DNA of 17,192 nucleotides from an uncultured Bryobacterales bacterium (GCA_946887065.1 CAMPKL010000014.1:1-17192); one strand, 5' to 3'; positions 8,757-15,746 are shown, numbered from the stretch's first letter. Notes: a model not told the origin generated them from the sequence alone. Numbers and translations: made by a program.

Positions 8757-9611
8757 ATGAGCGATCAGAAGAAGGCTGTGCTGATCACAGGTTGTTCGAG
8801 CGGGATCGGCAGGGCGACGGCGTTGCGGCTGAGGGACGCCGGATGGATGGTCTACGCGACGGCTCGACGGGCGGCTTCGATAGAGGGCTTAGCCCAGGCA
8901 GGCTGCCGCACAATCGAATTGGACGTGACCGACGAGGCGTCCAGGGAGCGGGCGGTCGCGCAAGTTGAGGCGGAGTGCGGCTCGGTCGGCGCGCTGGTCA
9001 ACAACGCTGGATTCAGCCAGTCGGGGACGATCGAAGAGACCCCTATCGAATTGGTCCGAAGGCAGTTCGAAACCAATTTCTTCGGCTTGGCCGCGCTCAC
9101 CCAACTCGCGTTGCCCGGCATGAGGCGCGCCGGGCGGGGCCGGATCGTCAACTTGGGGTCGATGGGCGGGACGTTGGTATTTCCAGGTGGGGGCTACTAT
9201 CACGCAACGAAGTATGCGCTGGAAGCCTTCAGTGACGCCCTGCGGTTTGAGGTCGGGGGATTGGGCATCGACGTCATTCTGATCCAGCCTGGCCTGATTC
9301 GGACCGAGTTTTCGGAGACGGCGATTGCGAGCGTACCGGCGCAACGTGAGGACAGCCCATACCGGGCGTTGATGGCTAAGGTGAAGCGAGCAACAAAAGA
9401 CGCCTATACAGAAGGCCTGGCCGCCAAACTTGGGGGGGAGCCGAGCGATGTGGCCAATAAGGTCGCGTATGCCCTGGCAGTTGATCGGCCGAAGCCCCGT
9501 TATCCCGTTACGGCTTCGGCACGGGTCTTTATGTGGCAGCGGGCGCTGTTGGGAGATCGCGGCTGGGACGCCTTTCTTTCATGGAACTATCCCCGGCCCG
9601 GAAAGGGTTAA
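8757..9611 (+). CDS. Classical short-chain dehydrogenase/reductase (substrate unknown)
   Basis: 284 residues. It is an NAD(P)-dependent oxidoreductase with a Rossmann fold. The cofactor motif TGCSSGIG is at 11-18 and the structural NNAG at 82-85. The catalytic set is N107, S135 and YHATK (Y148, K152). IQPGLIRTEF follows the active site, as in the classical subfamily. The start ATG at 8757 fits the fold exactly: the glycine motif begins about ten residues in. The gene diverges from rfaE2 across 56 bases and is followed 5 bases later by a Tat-exported protein gene whose likely ribosome site (GGAAAGGG) overlaps its 3' end, so the two are probably co-expressed. The length and C-terminus resemble oxidoreductases acting on steroid, retinol or other lipid-like substrates, but the sequence does not identify the substrate. 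Confidence 0.93.
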   Translation: MSDQKKAVLITGCSSGIGRATALRLRDAGWMVYATARRAASIEGLAQAGCRTIELDVTDEASRERAVAQVEAECGSVGALVNNAGFSQSGTIEETPIELVRRQFETNFFGLAALTQLALPGMRRAGRGRIVNLGSMGGTLVFPGGGYYHATKYALEAFSDALRFEVGGLGIDVILIQPGLIRTEFSETAIASVPAQREDSPYRALMAKVKRATKDAYTEGLAAKLGGEPSDVANKVAYALAVDRPKPRYPVTASARVFMWQRALLGDRGWDAFLSWNYPRPGKG

Positions 9612-9616
9612 TCTCC

Positions 9617-10492
9617 ATGCAACAATGTCAGCCGGAAGGACGTCCCATACCAAAGATGCAATCGGAAGCGTCACAGAAGATCTCTCGCCGGACGGCGATC
9701 GGATTGGCGGCGGCAGGCACGTTCCTGGCCGGGCCTCGCGGGCTGGCGCAAACACGACAAGAACGGGGACGCCAGATCATCGATGAGGCGCTCCATAAGC
9801 TCGGCGGCGACGCGTTCCTCGAAGTTCGAAATATCACTGCCGTCGGCCGGGCTTACTCGTTCTACAACGCGCAGGTAACCGGGCTGGCGCGGGTGACCAT
9901 GTACGACCGTTTCGAGGCAATGCAGCCGAACATGGACTCGGAGTGGCTGCCGGTCAGCCGCCGCGAAGTTTACACGGAGGAAGGCGACTACTACTCGGTG
10001 TTCCGCAACGGCAAGGGCTGGGAGGTGACCTACCTCGGGGCGCGGCCCATGCTGCCTGACGTGCTGGAAAGATATCGAATCGGAGTGCGGCGCGACTTTT
10101 TCTACTTCCTGCGCTATCGGATGGACGAGGCGGGCCTGTATTTTTACCACGCGGGCGCGGAGATCATCGATAACGAGCCAACCGAGGCGGTTGAGATTAC
10201 TGACTCTGAAGGAGAGTTGGTGACGATCTACTTCCGGCGCAGCGACGGTTTGCCGCACCAGCAGCTTTACCTACGCCGGGATCCGAAGACTCGAGTTCCC
10301 TACGAGGAGAAGACCATTTGGTCCAAGTACCGCAAAGTGGGCGGCGCGATTCTACCTTGGAACATACGGCGTGAACGCGATGGAGACCGGATCTTCGAGC
10401 AGTACGCGTCGGAGGTAGAGGTGAATCAGCCTCTTGACGACAAGCTCTTCGATCTCCCGACTGGCGTGCAGATGCTGGATCCTGAGATCTAA
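9617..10492 (+). CDS. Tat-exported protein of unknown function, LolA/outer-membrane lipoprotein-sorting-like
   Basis: 291 residues from the ATG at 9617, which has GGAAAGGG about 9 bases upstream; an ATG at 9656 is the alternative. The N-terminus contains SRRTAIGLAAAG, a twin-arginine motif plus hydrophobic segment, ending at GPRGLA-Q, a likely signal peptidase site. The mature part begins with a helix (IIDEALHKLGGDAFLEVRNITAVGR) and continues as alternating beta strands rich in Tyr and Arg (YYSVFRNGKGWEVTYL, YFRRSDGLPHQQLYL, LPWNIRRERDG). This looks like the LolA/LppX-type open beta-barrel fold, with the 'how much changed, what it was converted to' pattern seen in many exported acidobacterial proteins. 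No catalytic motif is visible. It follows the SDR by 5 bases. I do not assign a function; the fold call is by resemblance. Confidence 0.8.
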   Translation: MQQCQPEGRPIPKMQSEASQKISRRTAIGLAAAGTFLAGPRGLAQTRQERGRQIIDEALHKLGGDAFLEVRNITAVGRAYSFYNAQVTGLARVTMYDRFEAMQPNMDSEWLPVSRREVYTEEGDYYSVFRNGKGWEVTYLGARPMLPDVLERYRIGVRRDFFYFLRYRMDEAGLYFYHAGAEIIDNEPTEAVEITDSEGELVTIYFRRSDGLPHQQLYLRRDPKTRVPYEEKTIWSKYRKVGGAILPWNIRRERDGDRIFEQYASEVEVNQPLDDKLFDLPTGVQMLDPEI

Positions 10493-10512
10493 GGCCCCCA
10501 CCGAGCCCGCGC

Positions 10513-10518
10513 TAGAAT
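10513..10518 (+). promoter_or_regulatory. Candidate -10 element (TAGAAT) for the rhodanese gene
   Basis: TAGAAT, preceded by GC, lies 8 bases before the ATG at 10527 in the 34-base gap after the upstream stop. No -35 hexamer is convincing. The spacing implies that transcription starts at or next to the A of the start codon. Confidence 0.45.
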
Positions 10519-10526
10519 CGGGGCAT

Positions 10527-10907
10527 ATGAAGCACTCTCCCGGATTCTTAGCCATCGTTAACGATTCGCTTTCTCGAGTTCGAGAGATTTCCGTCGAAGA
10601 AGTTCGTGGCGACACGGACTCGTCGGTAGATTTTGTTCTCGTCGATGTCCGCGAGGATTCCGAATGGAACGCCTCACATGCGACAGGCGCGATCCACTTG
10701 GGTAAAGGCATCATCGAGCGGGATATCGAGACGGTGATTCCCGAGGCCGACAAGAAGATCGTGCTGTACTGCGGCGGCGGATACCGTTCCGCGCTTGCGG
10801 CGGACGCGCTGCAAAAGATGGGCTATAAGTCTGTGTTTTCGCTGGCCGGCGGCTGGCGAGCTTGGAAGGACGCCGGCATGCCGATCGAAGAAGGGTCCGG
10901 CTCCTAG
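10527..10907 (+). CDS. Single-domain rhodanese (sulfurtransferase)
   Basis: 126 residues. It transfers a sulfane sulfur through a persulfide on the active-site cysteine. The loop CGGGYRS carries the nucleophile Cys82, and LVDVREDSEWNASHATGAIHLG and LAGGWRAWKDAGMPI are hallmark rhodanese motifs. Cytoplasmic, with no signal peptide. The ATG at 10527 is chosen because it begins the conserved part and sits at a leaderless-type promoter; an upstream in-frame ATG at 10434 lies inside the previous gene. The next gene, an IMPase-family phosphatase, begins 5 bases after the stop, so the pair is almost surely co-transcribed. The physiological sulfur donor and acceptor are unknown. Confidence 0.92.
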   Translation: MKHSPGFLAIVNDSLSRVREISVEEVRGDTDSSVDFVLVDVREDSEWNASHATGAIHLGKGIIERDIETVIPEADKKIVLYCGGGYRSALAADALQKMGYKSVFSLAGGWRAWKDAGMPIEEGSGS

Positions 10908-10912
10908 GCGCC

Positions 10913-11911
10913 GTGCGCAAAGAACTTGCCGAATTCCGCGTTCTGCTCTGCCGACTTCAGGACGCTGTTCTCGAAGCTATCCTCGAGCAGCAAGCCGGCA
11001 TGGCGCCAGGCCAACTTGCGGCGATCGTCGCGGAAACCAAGGCCGACACGATCTTTCAGATCGATAAAGTAGTCGAACGGACGGTCCTCAACTGGATGTC
11101 CCGTCATTGGCCCTCCGCGGAACCGGTCGAGCTGGTCATGGAGGGTATCGATGACGAAGCCGTGGTCTTCCCAACCGGCGTGCGCGTCGGCGACACGAAG
11201 TGGAAGTGCATCGTCGACCCGATTGACGGCACGCGCGGCTGGATGCACGACAAACGCAGCGCCTGGGCGTTGGCCGGAATCGCTCCCCAACGCGGCGGCG
11301 AAACGCGATTGAGCGACATCGTTGTGACTGCGATGACCGAACTGCCCGTGACGAAGCAGTGGAGGGCGGACCAACTGAGCGCGGTGCGCGGCGAGGGCGT
11401 CATCGCCGAGGCGATCGACGTCCGCGGCGGCGGCCGCTCAGCGTGGAGGCCCACACCCTCGGGCGCGGCGGACTTCCGGCAAAGCTTCGCCGGAGTGTCG
11501 AAATTTTTCCCTCAGGGCAAGGCGCTGCTCGCGGATCTCGAGGAAGCGTTCTGGACAGAGCTGCATGGGAACGAGCCGCAGGCCGCGCCGCTGGTGTTTG
11601 ACGATCAGTACGTTTCGACAGGCGGGCAGGTTTATGAACTCTGCAGCGGCAGAGACCGGATGTGGATTGATCTGCGGCCGCAGGCATTCCGCACACTGGG
11701 GCTGAGCCTGTCGCTCACCTGCCATCCCTATGACATTTGCACGGCAATGATTCTTACTGAATTGGGAGGAATCGTCGAAACGCCGGAGGGCGCGCTGCTC
11801 GACGCTCCGCTGGATACGACCAGCCCGATATCGTGGGCAGGGTACGCGAACCCAACCCTCGCCGCACTGGCTCGGCCTGTTTTGCAGCGGCTGATTGCGG
11901 AGCGCCTCTAG
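10913..11911 (+). CDS. Inositol-monophosphatase-family phosphatase (divergent; possibly CysQ/PAP-phosphatase-like)
   Basis: 332 residues from a GTG at 10913, 5 bases after the rhodanese stop; GAAGAAGGG further upstream is a weak ribosome-site candidate. The metal-dependent phosphatase signature VDPIDGTRGW is present with DPIDGT at 102-107. Other metal ligands are probably D51 (FQIDKVVE), E77 (ELVMEG) and D274 (HPYDICTA). It is longer than a typical ~270-residue IMPase, with extra sequence between about residues 160 and 240. The family hydrolyses inositol phosphates, 3'-phosphoadenosine 5'-phosphate, fructose bisphosphate or histidinol phosphate. The neighbouring rhodanese and cysteine synthase make a sulfur-assimilation role possible, but this is inference. 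It ends 9 bases before the convergent cysK stop. Confidence 0.85.
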   Translation: MRKELAEFRVLLCRLQDAVLEAILEQQAGMAPGQLAAIVAETKADTIFQIDKVVERTVLNWMSRHWPSAEPVELVMEGIDDEAVVFPTGVRVGDTKWKCIVDPIDGTRGWMHDKRSAWALAGIAPQRGGETRLSDIVVTAMTELPVTKQWRADQLSAVRGEGVIAEAIDVRGGGRSAWRPTPSGAADFRQSFAGVSKFFPQGKALLADLEEAFWTELHGNEPQAAPLVFDDQYVSTGGQVYELCSGRDRMWIDLRPQAFRTLGLSLSLTCHPYDICTAMILTELGGIVETPEGALLDAPLDTTSPISWAGYANPTLAALARPVLQRLIAERL

Positions 11912-11920
11912 GCTGCAGAC

Positions 11921-12877
11921 TCAGCTGATGCTGTCGAACAGCGGGCTAGACAGATAGCGCTCGCCGGCATCGGGCAGAATCACCACGATGGTTTTGCCTT
12001 CGAACTCAGGCTGTCTAGCCAGCCGACAAGCGACCGCCGTCGCCGCGCCGCAGGAGATGCCGCAAAGCAGGCCCTCTTCCTGCGCGAGACGTTTAGCGTA
12101 CTCGATCGCCTCGTCATCACCGACGGGTTCGACGCGGTCAACCATTTTCAGATCTAGCGTGTCGGGGATGAAGCCCGCGCCGATTCCCTGTACGGCGTGA
12201 TACCCAGGACGGATCGGCAGGCCGTCAAGCGTCTGCTGGATGACCGGACTACGCTCGGGCTCGACCGCAACCGAGATGATCTTCTTCTTTTTCTTCTTCT
12301 TGATGTATTGCGAGACGCCGCTAATCGTACCGCCCGTACCGACGCCCGAGACGAGGACGTCGATCGCACCGTCCGTGTCATCCCAGATTTCCGGACCCGT
12401 CGTCTCGAGGTGAATGCGCGGATTCGCGGGGTTTTTGAACTGTTGCAGGAGGATGCGCTTATCCGGGGCGGCGGCCACCAGTCTCTCCGCTCGTTCGATG
12501 GCGGCGTACATGCCGTCCTCGCCCGGGGTCAACTCCAGATTGGCGCCAAGCATCTTCAGGACCCGGCGGCGCTCGACCGACATGGTGACCGGCATCGTCA
12601 AGGTCACTTTGTAGCCGCGAGCTGCGCCGACGAACGCCAAGGCGATGCCGGTATTGCCGCTGGTCGGCTCGACCAGTTCCATGCCGGGCTTCAAGATGCC
12701 GCGCTTCTCCGCGTCCCAAATCATCGACGCGCCAATGCGGCACTTCACGGAAAACGCGGGATTGCGGCCTTCGACCTTGCCCAGAAGAATCGCCTTGGCG
12801 CCGTCGGTAATACGGTTCAAGCGGACCAACGGCGTGTTGCCGATGGTGTAAGAGTTGTCTTTGAAAATCTTGGCCAT
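11921..12877 (-). CDS. cysK: Cysteine synthase A (O-acetylserine sulfhydrylase)
   Basis: 318 residues. A PLP enzyme joining O-acetylserine and sulfide to make cysteine. It closely follows the E. coli-type CysK pattern: [22 protein letters not shown] with PLP lysine K45, the substrate loop TSGNTG (72-77), the phosphate-binding VGTGGT (179-184) and GISCGAA near 273-279, where GISSGAA is more usual. A run of seven lysines (193-199, bases 12281-12301) replaces the usual Lys/Gly/Thr-rich surface turn before IISVAVEP. The ATG at 12877 gives the family-typical start [13 protein letters not shown]; longer readings overlap the upstream Rrf2 gene. It is 11 bases after the Rrf2 stop, so the regulator and enzyme form an operon. 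It converges on the phosphatase gene with 9 bases between and no visible terminator. Confidence 0.96.
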   Translation of the reverse strand: MAKIFKDNSYTIGNTPLVRLNRITDGAKAILLGKVEGRNPAFSVKCRIGASMIWDAEKRGILKPGMELVEPTSGNTGIALAFVGAARGYKVTLTMPVTMSVERRRVLKMLGANLELTPGEDGMYAAIERAERLVAAAPDKRILLQQFKNPANPRIHLETTGPEIWDDTDGAIDVLVSGVGTGGTISGVSQYIKKKKKKKIISVAVEPERSPVIQQTLDGLPIRPGYHAVQGIGAGFIPDTLDLKMVDRVEPVGDDEAIEYAKRLAQEEGLLCGISCGAATAVACRLARQPEFEGKTIVVILPDAGERYLSSPLFDSIS

Positions 12878-12888
12878 GATCGATCCGT

Positions 12889-13323
12889 CTAGATTTCCCA
12901 GTTGACGACCTTGCGCGCGCGGTTTTCTTTCCAGCGCACGACAAGGTCGGCGAAGCTGGTCCGGTCGATCACGCTCGAGAGCGCCCTCTCGACCTTCTGC
13001 CACAGCTCGGGGAAGGGCGAATCGCTGCCTACCTCGCCTTGGCCGATCCGATGAGCGGGCGTCGTCGGCCCATCAATGTGACGCAAGATATCCCCCACGG
13101 TGATGCTGTCCGCCGACCGGGCCAAGTAGTAGCCGCCGTCGGCGCCGCGCCGCGAACCGAGGAACCCGCCCTGTTTCAGTTGAGCCAGAATCAACTCAAG
13201 AAACTTCTGCGGGATCTGCTGACGCTCAGCGATCTTGGCAATCTTGACCGGCTCGTCGGTCTCGCGACAGGCCAACTCAAAGACGGCTCTAAGGGCGTAT
13301 TCACCTTTTACAGAGAGATCCAT
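12889..13323 (-). CDS. Rrf2-family transcriptional regulator, CymR-like
   Basis: 144 residues from the ATG at 13323. The winged helix-turn-helix is recognisable from [35 protein letters not shown], the wing [13 protein letters not shown] and [13 protein letters not shown]. The only cysteine is Cys19, so the three-cysteine Fe-S site of IscR/NsrR is absent. The C-terminal half ([22 protein letters not shown]) resembles CymR, the repressor of cysteine metabolism in Firmicutes, which is known to bind CysK as co-repressor. Its position directly upstream of cysK supports a role in controlling cysteine synthesis. A longer reading upstream to 13392 lacks family similarity. A perfect inverted repeat sits just before the start, implying autoregulation. 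The CymR-like function is inferred. Confidence 0.9.
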   Translation of the reverse strand: MDLSVKGEYALRAVFELACRETDEPVKIAKIAERQQIPQKFLELILAQLKQGGFLGSRRGADGGYYLARSADSITVGDILRHIDGPTTPAHRIGQGEVGSDSPFPELWQKVERALSSVIDRTSFADLVVRWKENRARKVVNWEI

Positions 13324-13328
13324 GACAT

Positions 13329-13349
13329 TCTCTATCAATTTACTAGAGA
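13329..13349 (-). promoter_or_regulatory. Candidate Rrf2 operator: TCTCTA-N9-TAGAGA inverted repeat
   Basis: TCTCTA (13329-13334) and TAGAGA (13344-13349) form a perfect 6-bp inverted repeat with an AT-rich 9-base spacer. A -10-like TAAATT reads on the minus strand inside it (13337-13342), and the proximal arm overlaps the purine-rich ribosome-site position 5 bases before the rrf2 ATG. A dimer bound here would block transcription of rrf2-cysK. It also lies in the 84-base gap shared with the divergent BrkB gene. Confidence 0.5.
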
Positions 13350-13407
13350 TTGGCTTGGATCGGGGCGCCGACCGGCGAGAAGGCGTGTCCACCTGTCCCG
13401 CCGTGAC

Positions 13408-14280
13408 ATGCTAAGGCGGAGAGGCGCCGGACGATTGGGCCAGCTGAAACAGTGTGTGTCCGATTTCGGCGCCGCCCTTCGGCATGCCGTTGACGACAAT
13501 TGTTTCATCTTGGCCAAGGCCGTTTCTTACTCAGCCGTTCTGGCCTTGTTTCCCGGCCTCGTCGTGGCCACGAACCTGTTGCTTCGCAACAACGCGCAGC
13601 GGACGCTGGATGAAATGTCGCTAGCCATGGGGGCGGTGCTGCCGCCGCGCGTGCGGGGACTGCTTGCCGACTACCTGACCGTGGCGGAAGACCATTCGGT
13701 CGCGGTGCTAGTGGCTGCCGCGATGGCGTCCTTAGTCTTCGCAGCCGATCTGGTCATCAGCCTCATGGAAGGGTTTCGAGCCGCATACCGGGCTCCGCGC
13801 CGCAGCACGCTGTTGCACGATTACGGCGTGGCCTTCATCCTGGTGTTTCTGTCAATTGGACCGCTGACTGTAGCCCACCTCGCTTTGATCCTCTCGCGGC
13901 AGGCGGTCGGGTGGGTCTTGCCTAGGGTCGCCGGCTCCGAGGCGGTTAACATCGGCGCGGTAGCGGCTTGGTGGATCGTCGCGCTGCCAACGGTAACGCT
14001 GATGATTTCGTTGCTTTACTACCTGGGGCCTCACCGCGAACAATCGTGGCGCGGAATATTACCGGGGGCCGCGCTGGCCGCGGCCTTGTGGGCCCCGGCA
14101 ACTGGACTCTTCACGCTGTATGTCCAGACGATTCCCCGCTACCGCGAGTTCTACGGCAGCATCTCGGCCGTAATTGTGCTGCTAATCTGGACCTACCTGT
14201 CGAGCGTGATCGTACTGCTCGGATGCGAGTTCAACGCGGTTCGGGAGCGCCGGTCCGCGCTGGAGCCGAATAAGACCTAA
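13408..14280 (+). CDS. YihY/BrkB family inner-membrane protein
   Basis: 290 residues from the ATG at 13408; the open frame extends upstream but there overlaps the rrf2 gene antisense, so it is not used. A short basic N-terminus precedes FILAKAVSYSAVLALFPGLVVA, which matches the family's first membrane segment. About six membrane segments follow, including VAVLVAAAMASLVFAADLVI, YGVAFILVFLSIGPLTVAHL and WIVALPTVTLMISLLYYL. The C-terminal signature YGSISAVIVLLIWTYLSS, then LLGCEFNAV, is diagnostic. The family was once labelled ribonuclease BN or virulence factor BrkB; its real activity is unsettled, with transport suggested. It is divergent from rrf2-cysK across 84 bases and convergent with the flp gene. 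No clear ribosome site or -10 is seen. Confidence 0.9.
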   Translation: MLRRRGAGRLGQLKQCVSDFGAALRHAVDDNCFILAKAVSYSAVLALFPGLVVATNLLLRNNAQRTLDEMSLAMGAVLPPRVRGLLADYLTVAEDHSVAVLVAAAMASLVFAADLVISLMEGFRAAYRAPRRSTLLHDYGVAFILVFLSIGPLTVAHLALILSRQAVGWVLPRVAGSEAVNIGAVAAWWIVALPTVTLMISLLYYLGPHREQSWRGILPGAALAAALWAPATGLFTLYVQTIPRYREFYGSISAVIVLLIWTYLSSVIVLLGCEFNAVRERRSALEPNKT

Positions 14281-14346
14281 TCAAACAGAGGAAGAACGGG
14301 ATTGCCGAGGGGAATGGCTCCGGTCTACGCCGTCTGCGTTGGTCTA

Positions 14347-14541
14347 TTAGATGGCCGCCGCTTCGAGGCAGCTGTTGAGCTTTGAAAAGATCTCCGAGAT
14401 CTGTTCGCCCACCGGCGGAAACGCAGCGCCCGCAGCGACGGTGATAAAGCCGCACATCAGCGCGTACTCGACCATGTCCTGACCGCTTTGATCTCTCCAG
14501 ATGGAGAGCTGAATGAATTTCTTCCAGATTCTGTTTGTCAT
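14347..14541 (-). CDS. Flp-type pilin (class III type IV prepilin), orphan
   Basis: 64 residues from the ATG at 14541, preceded by a strong GAGGTGAGG ribosome site. A short basic leader (MTNRIWKKF) ends in SG-QDMVEYAL: cleavage after Gly20 would leave the Glu at +5 and Tyr at +6 that define Flp pilins. A hydrophobic helix follows (ALMCGFITVAAGAAF), then a short tail (ISEIFSKLNSCLEAAAI). Flp pilins build thin adhesive pili exported by Tad machinery; no tad/cpa genes are in this window, so assembly genes must lie elsewhere if it is functional. The gene is convergent with BrkB and has its own candidate promoter and unusual upstream region. The two cysteines (Cys30, Cys58) are not required in the family. 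Confidence 0.88.
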   Translation of the reverse strand: MTNRIWKKFIQLSIWRDQSGQDMVEYALMCGFITVAAGAAFPPVGEQISEIFSKLNSCLEAAAI

Positions 14542-14576
14542 GGGCCTCACCTCGGCAAGTTACTAGTACTAGAAGC

Positions 14577-14606
14577 ATCCTATCTCTGGAGATTCGGTAC
14601 CGACAA
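14577..14606 (-). promoter_or_regulatory. Candidate sigma-70-like promoter for the Flp pilin gene
   Basis: On the minus strand TTGTCG (14606-14601) and TAGGAT (14582-14577) are 18 bases apart. Transcription would start near 14570 and leave about a 30-base leader containing the GAGGTGAGG ribosome site. The spacer contains one of the GTAC palindromes. Confidence 0.35.
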
Positions 14607-14750
14607 TTCAACAATGGGCTTACCGCAAGTACCACATCTGGAGTAGTACCAGGTATTACGAAGACCTCCTTAGGGAGCACCGGGCCTTTCGTACCCAGCC
14701 GGTCCCCATGGGCCACCGCTGAGCCTGCGGGAATTGCGCGGTTGGGTTGG

Positions 14751-14756
14751 TAAAAT
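14751..14756 (+). promoter_or_regulatory. Candidate -10 element (TAAAAT) for ftsY-ribD-ribE
   Basis: TAAAAT, a near-consensus -10, lies 54 bases before the ftsY TTG. No good -35 is seen at 16-18 bases. An ATG overlaps its end (14755), but that reading is in the wrong frame for FtsY. Confidence 0.3.
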
Positions 14757-14810
14757 GGATGGAGCGGCCCCGGAAACCGGCGGCGGCGCTTCCAGATCTA
14801 GATTCAGTCG

Positions 14811-15746
14811 TTGTTCGGGCCACCTCCGGAGCCAACGATCTACGAACGCTTTCAAAAAGCGGTGGCGAAGACCCGCGACAATCTGGTCGAACGGATTGAC
14901 GATATCTTTCAGGGCAAAAAGGAGATCGACGAGGACCTGTTGGAGGAACTGGAGACGGCGTTGATCAGTGCCGACATCGGGGTTCGTACCACGGATGAGA
15001 TCCTCACCGCCGTTCGAGACCAACTGAACCGCAATCAACTCAAAGATCCCGCGGAGCTCAAGGCGCATCTCGCTAAGCACATGGCGAACATTCTGGAGCG
15101 GGCAAGCGCCGATTCGCCGGCGATCAACGCCCATCCGCAGGTCATCATGGTCGTAGGCGTAAACGGCACCGGGAAAACGACCACGATCGGCAAGCTGACG
15201 CACTATCTCAAGAATCAAGGCAAAAGCGTGCTGTTGTGCGCCGCCGATACGTTTCGTGCGGCGGCTATCGAGCAGCTTGAAGTTTGGGGCGAAAGAACCG
15301 GCGTCGAAGTCATTCGCCAAAGGCCAGGTTCCGATCCCAGCGCCGTGCTGTTCGATGCGCTGCAAGCAGCCAAAGCCCGTGGGACCGATGTCGTCATCGT
15401 TGATACCGCTGGACGGCTGCACACGAAGTCAGGCCTCATGGCCGAACTAGAAAAGATGAAGCGTACCTCAGAACGGCTGGTTCCCGGTTCGCCTCACGAG
15501 GTCTTGCTGGTCGTCGACGCGGTAACCGGTCAGAATGGCCTGGAACAGGCGCGGCAGTTCACCCAAACAGCAGGCGTGACCGGATTGGTTCTCTCCAAGC
15601 TGGACGGCACCGCCAAGGGCGGCATCGTCGTCGCCATCGCGAGCGAACTCAAGCTGCCGATTCGATATATTGGCGTGGGCGAGAAAGTGGAAGATCTAGA
15701 AAAGTTCGATCCTGAAACATTCGTTCGAGCGTTGTTTGAAGTATGA
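14811..15746 (+). CDS. ftsY: FtsY, signal recognition particle receptor GTPase
   Basis: 311 residues. It docks Ffh-ribosome complexes at the membrane for co-translational insertion. A short N domain ([26 protein letters not shown]) is followed by the G domain: G1 GVNGTGKTT at 116-124, DTFRA at 146-150, DTAGR at 198-202, [10 protein letters not shown] at 262-271 and YIGVGE near 286-291, ending [11 protein letters not shown]. There is almost no acidic A domain. The frame is closed by a TAG at 14799, so the start must lie after it; the TTG at 14811, giving [14 protein letters not shown], resembles the MFG starts of relatives. No strong ribosome site precedes it. Its stop overlaps the ribD ATG (ATGA), implying coupled translation. 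Confidence 0.95.
   Translation: MFGPPPEPTIYERFQKAVAKTRDNLVERIDDIFQGKKEIDEDLLEELETALISADIGVRTTDEILTAVRDQLNRNQLKDPAELKAHLAKHMANILERASADSPAINAHPQVIMVVGVNGTGKTTTIGKLTHYLKNQGKSVLLCAADTFRAAAIEQLEVWGERTGVEVIRQRPGSDPSAVLFDALQAAKARGTDVVIVDTAGRLHTKSGLMAELEKMKRTSERLVPGSPHEVLLVVDAVTGQNGLEQARQFTQTAGVTGLVLSKLDGTAKGGIVVAIASELKLPIRYIGVGEKVEDLEKFDPETFVRALFEV

Larger units (their letters stand above)
14542..14810. other. Intergenic region between flp and ftsY with clustered GTAC sites and small palindromes
   Basis: The longest non-coding stretch (269 bases) lies between divergent genes. It holds the palindromes CTAGTACTAG (14563-14572) and TCGGTACCGA, and an imperfect 17-base palindrome GTAGTACC-A-GGTATTAC (14643-14659). 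GTAC occurs at 14566, 14597, 14629, 14646 and 14691. No tRNA-like fold or convincing small ORF is seen. It probably carries the flp and ftsY promoters plus regulator sites. Confidence 0.5.

Noticed and set aside
11912..11920. Bidirectional terminator between the phosphatase gene and cysK
   Set aside because: Only nine bases separate the stops and no stable hairpin with a T-run is visible there.
12281..12301. Programmed -1 frameshift at the lysine runs in cysK and the SurA-like gene
   Set aside because: The runs contain at most five consecutive A residues, so the canonical A AAA AAG heptamer is absent, and both proteins continue normally in frame.
12197..12892. 231-codon plus-strand frame antisense to cysK
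   Set aside because: Composition (Asp/Arg-rich) is what a reversed CysK frame gives; no start signals or motifs.
14590..14640. Sigma-54 promoter for the Flp pilin (TGGTAC...TTGC)
   Set aside because: The GG and GC elements are not 10 bases apart as sigma-54 requires.
14231..14716. 161-codon minus-strand frame enclosing the flp gene
   Set aside because: It is a different frame from the pilin, has no recognisable motif and overlaps the end of BrkB; the pilin frame has the clear signature and ribosome site.
14734..14964. Open frame from the ATG at 14755 as an N-terminal extension of FtsY by frameshift
   Set aside because: The frame does not join FtsY without an assumed error, and the TTG at 14811 already gives a family-like N-terminus.
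14670..15422. 250-codon minus-strand frame antisense to ftsY
   Set aside because: It is a mirror of the FtsY coding frame with no motif of its own.
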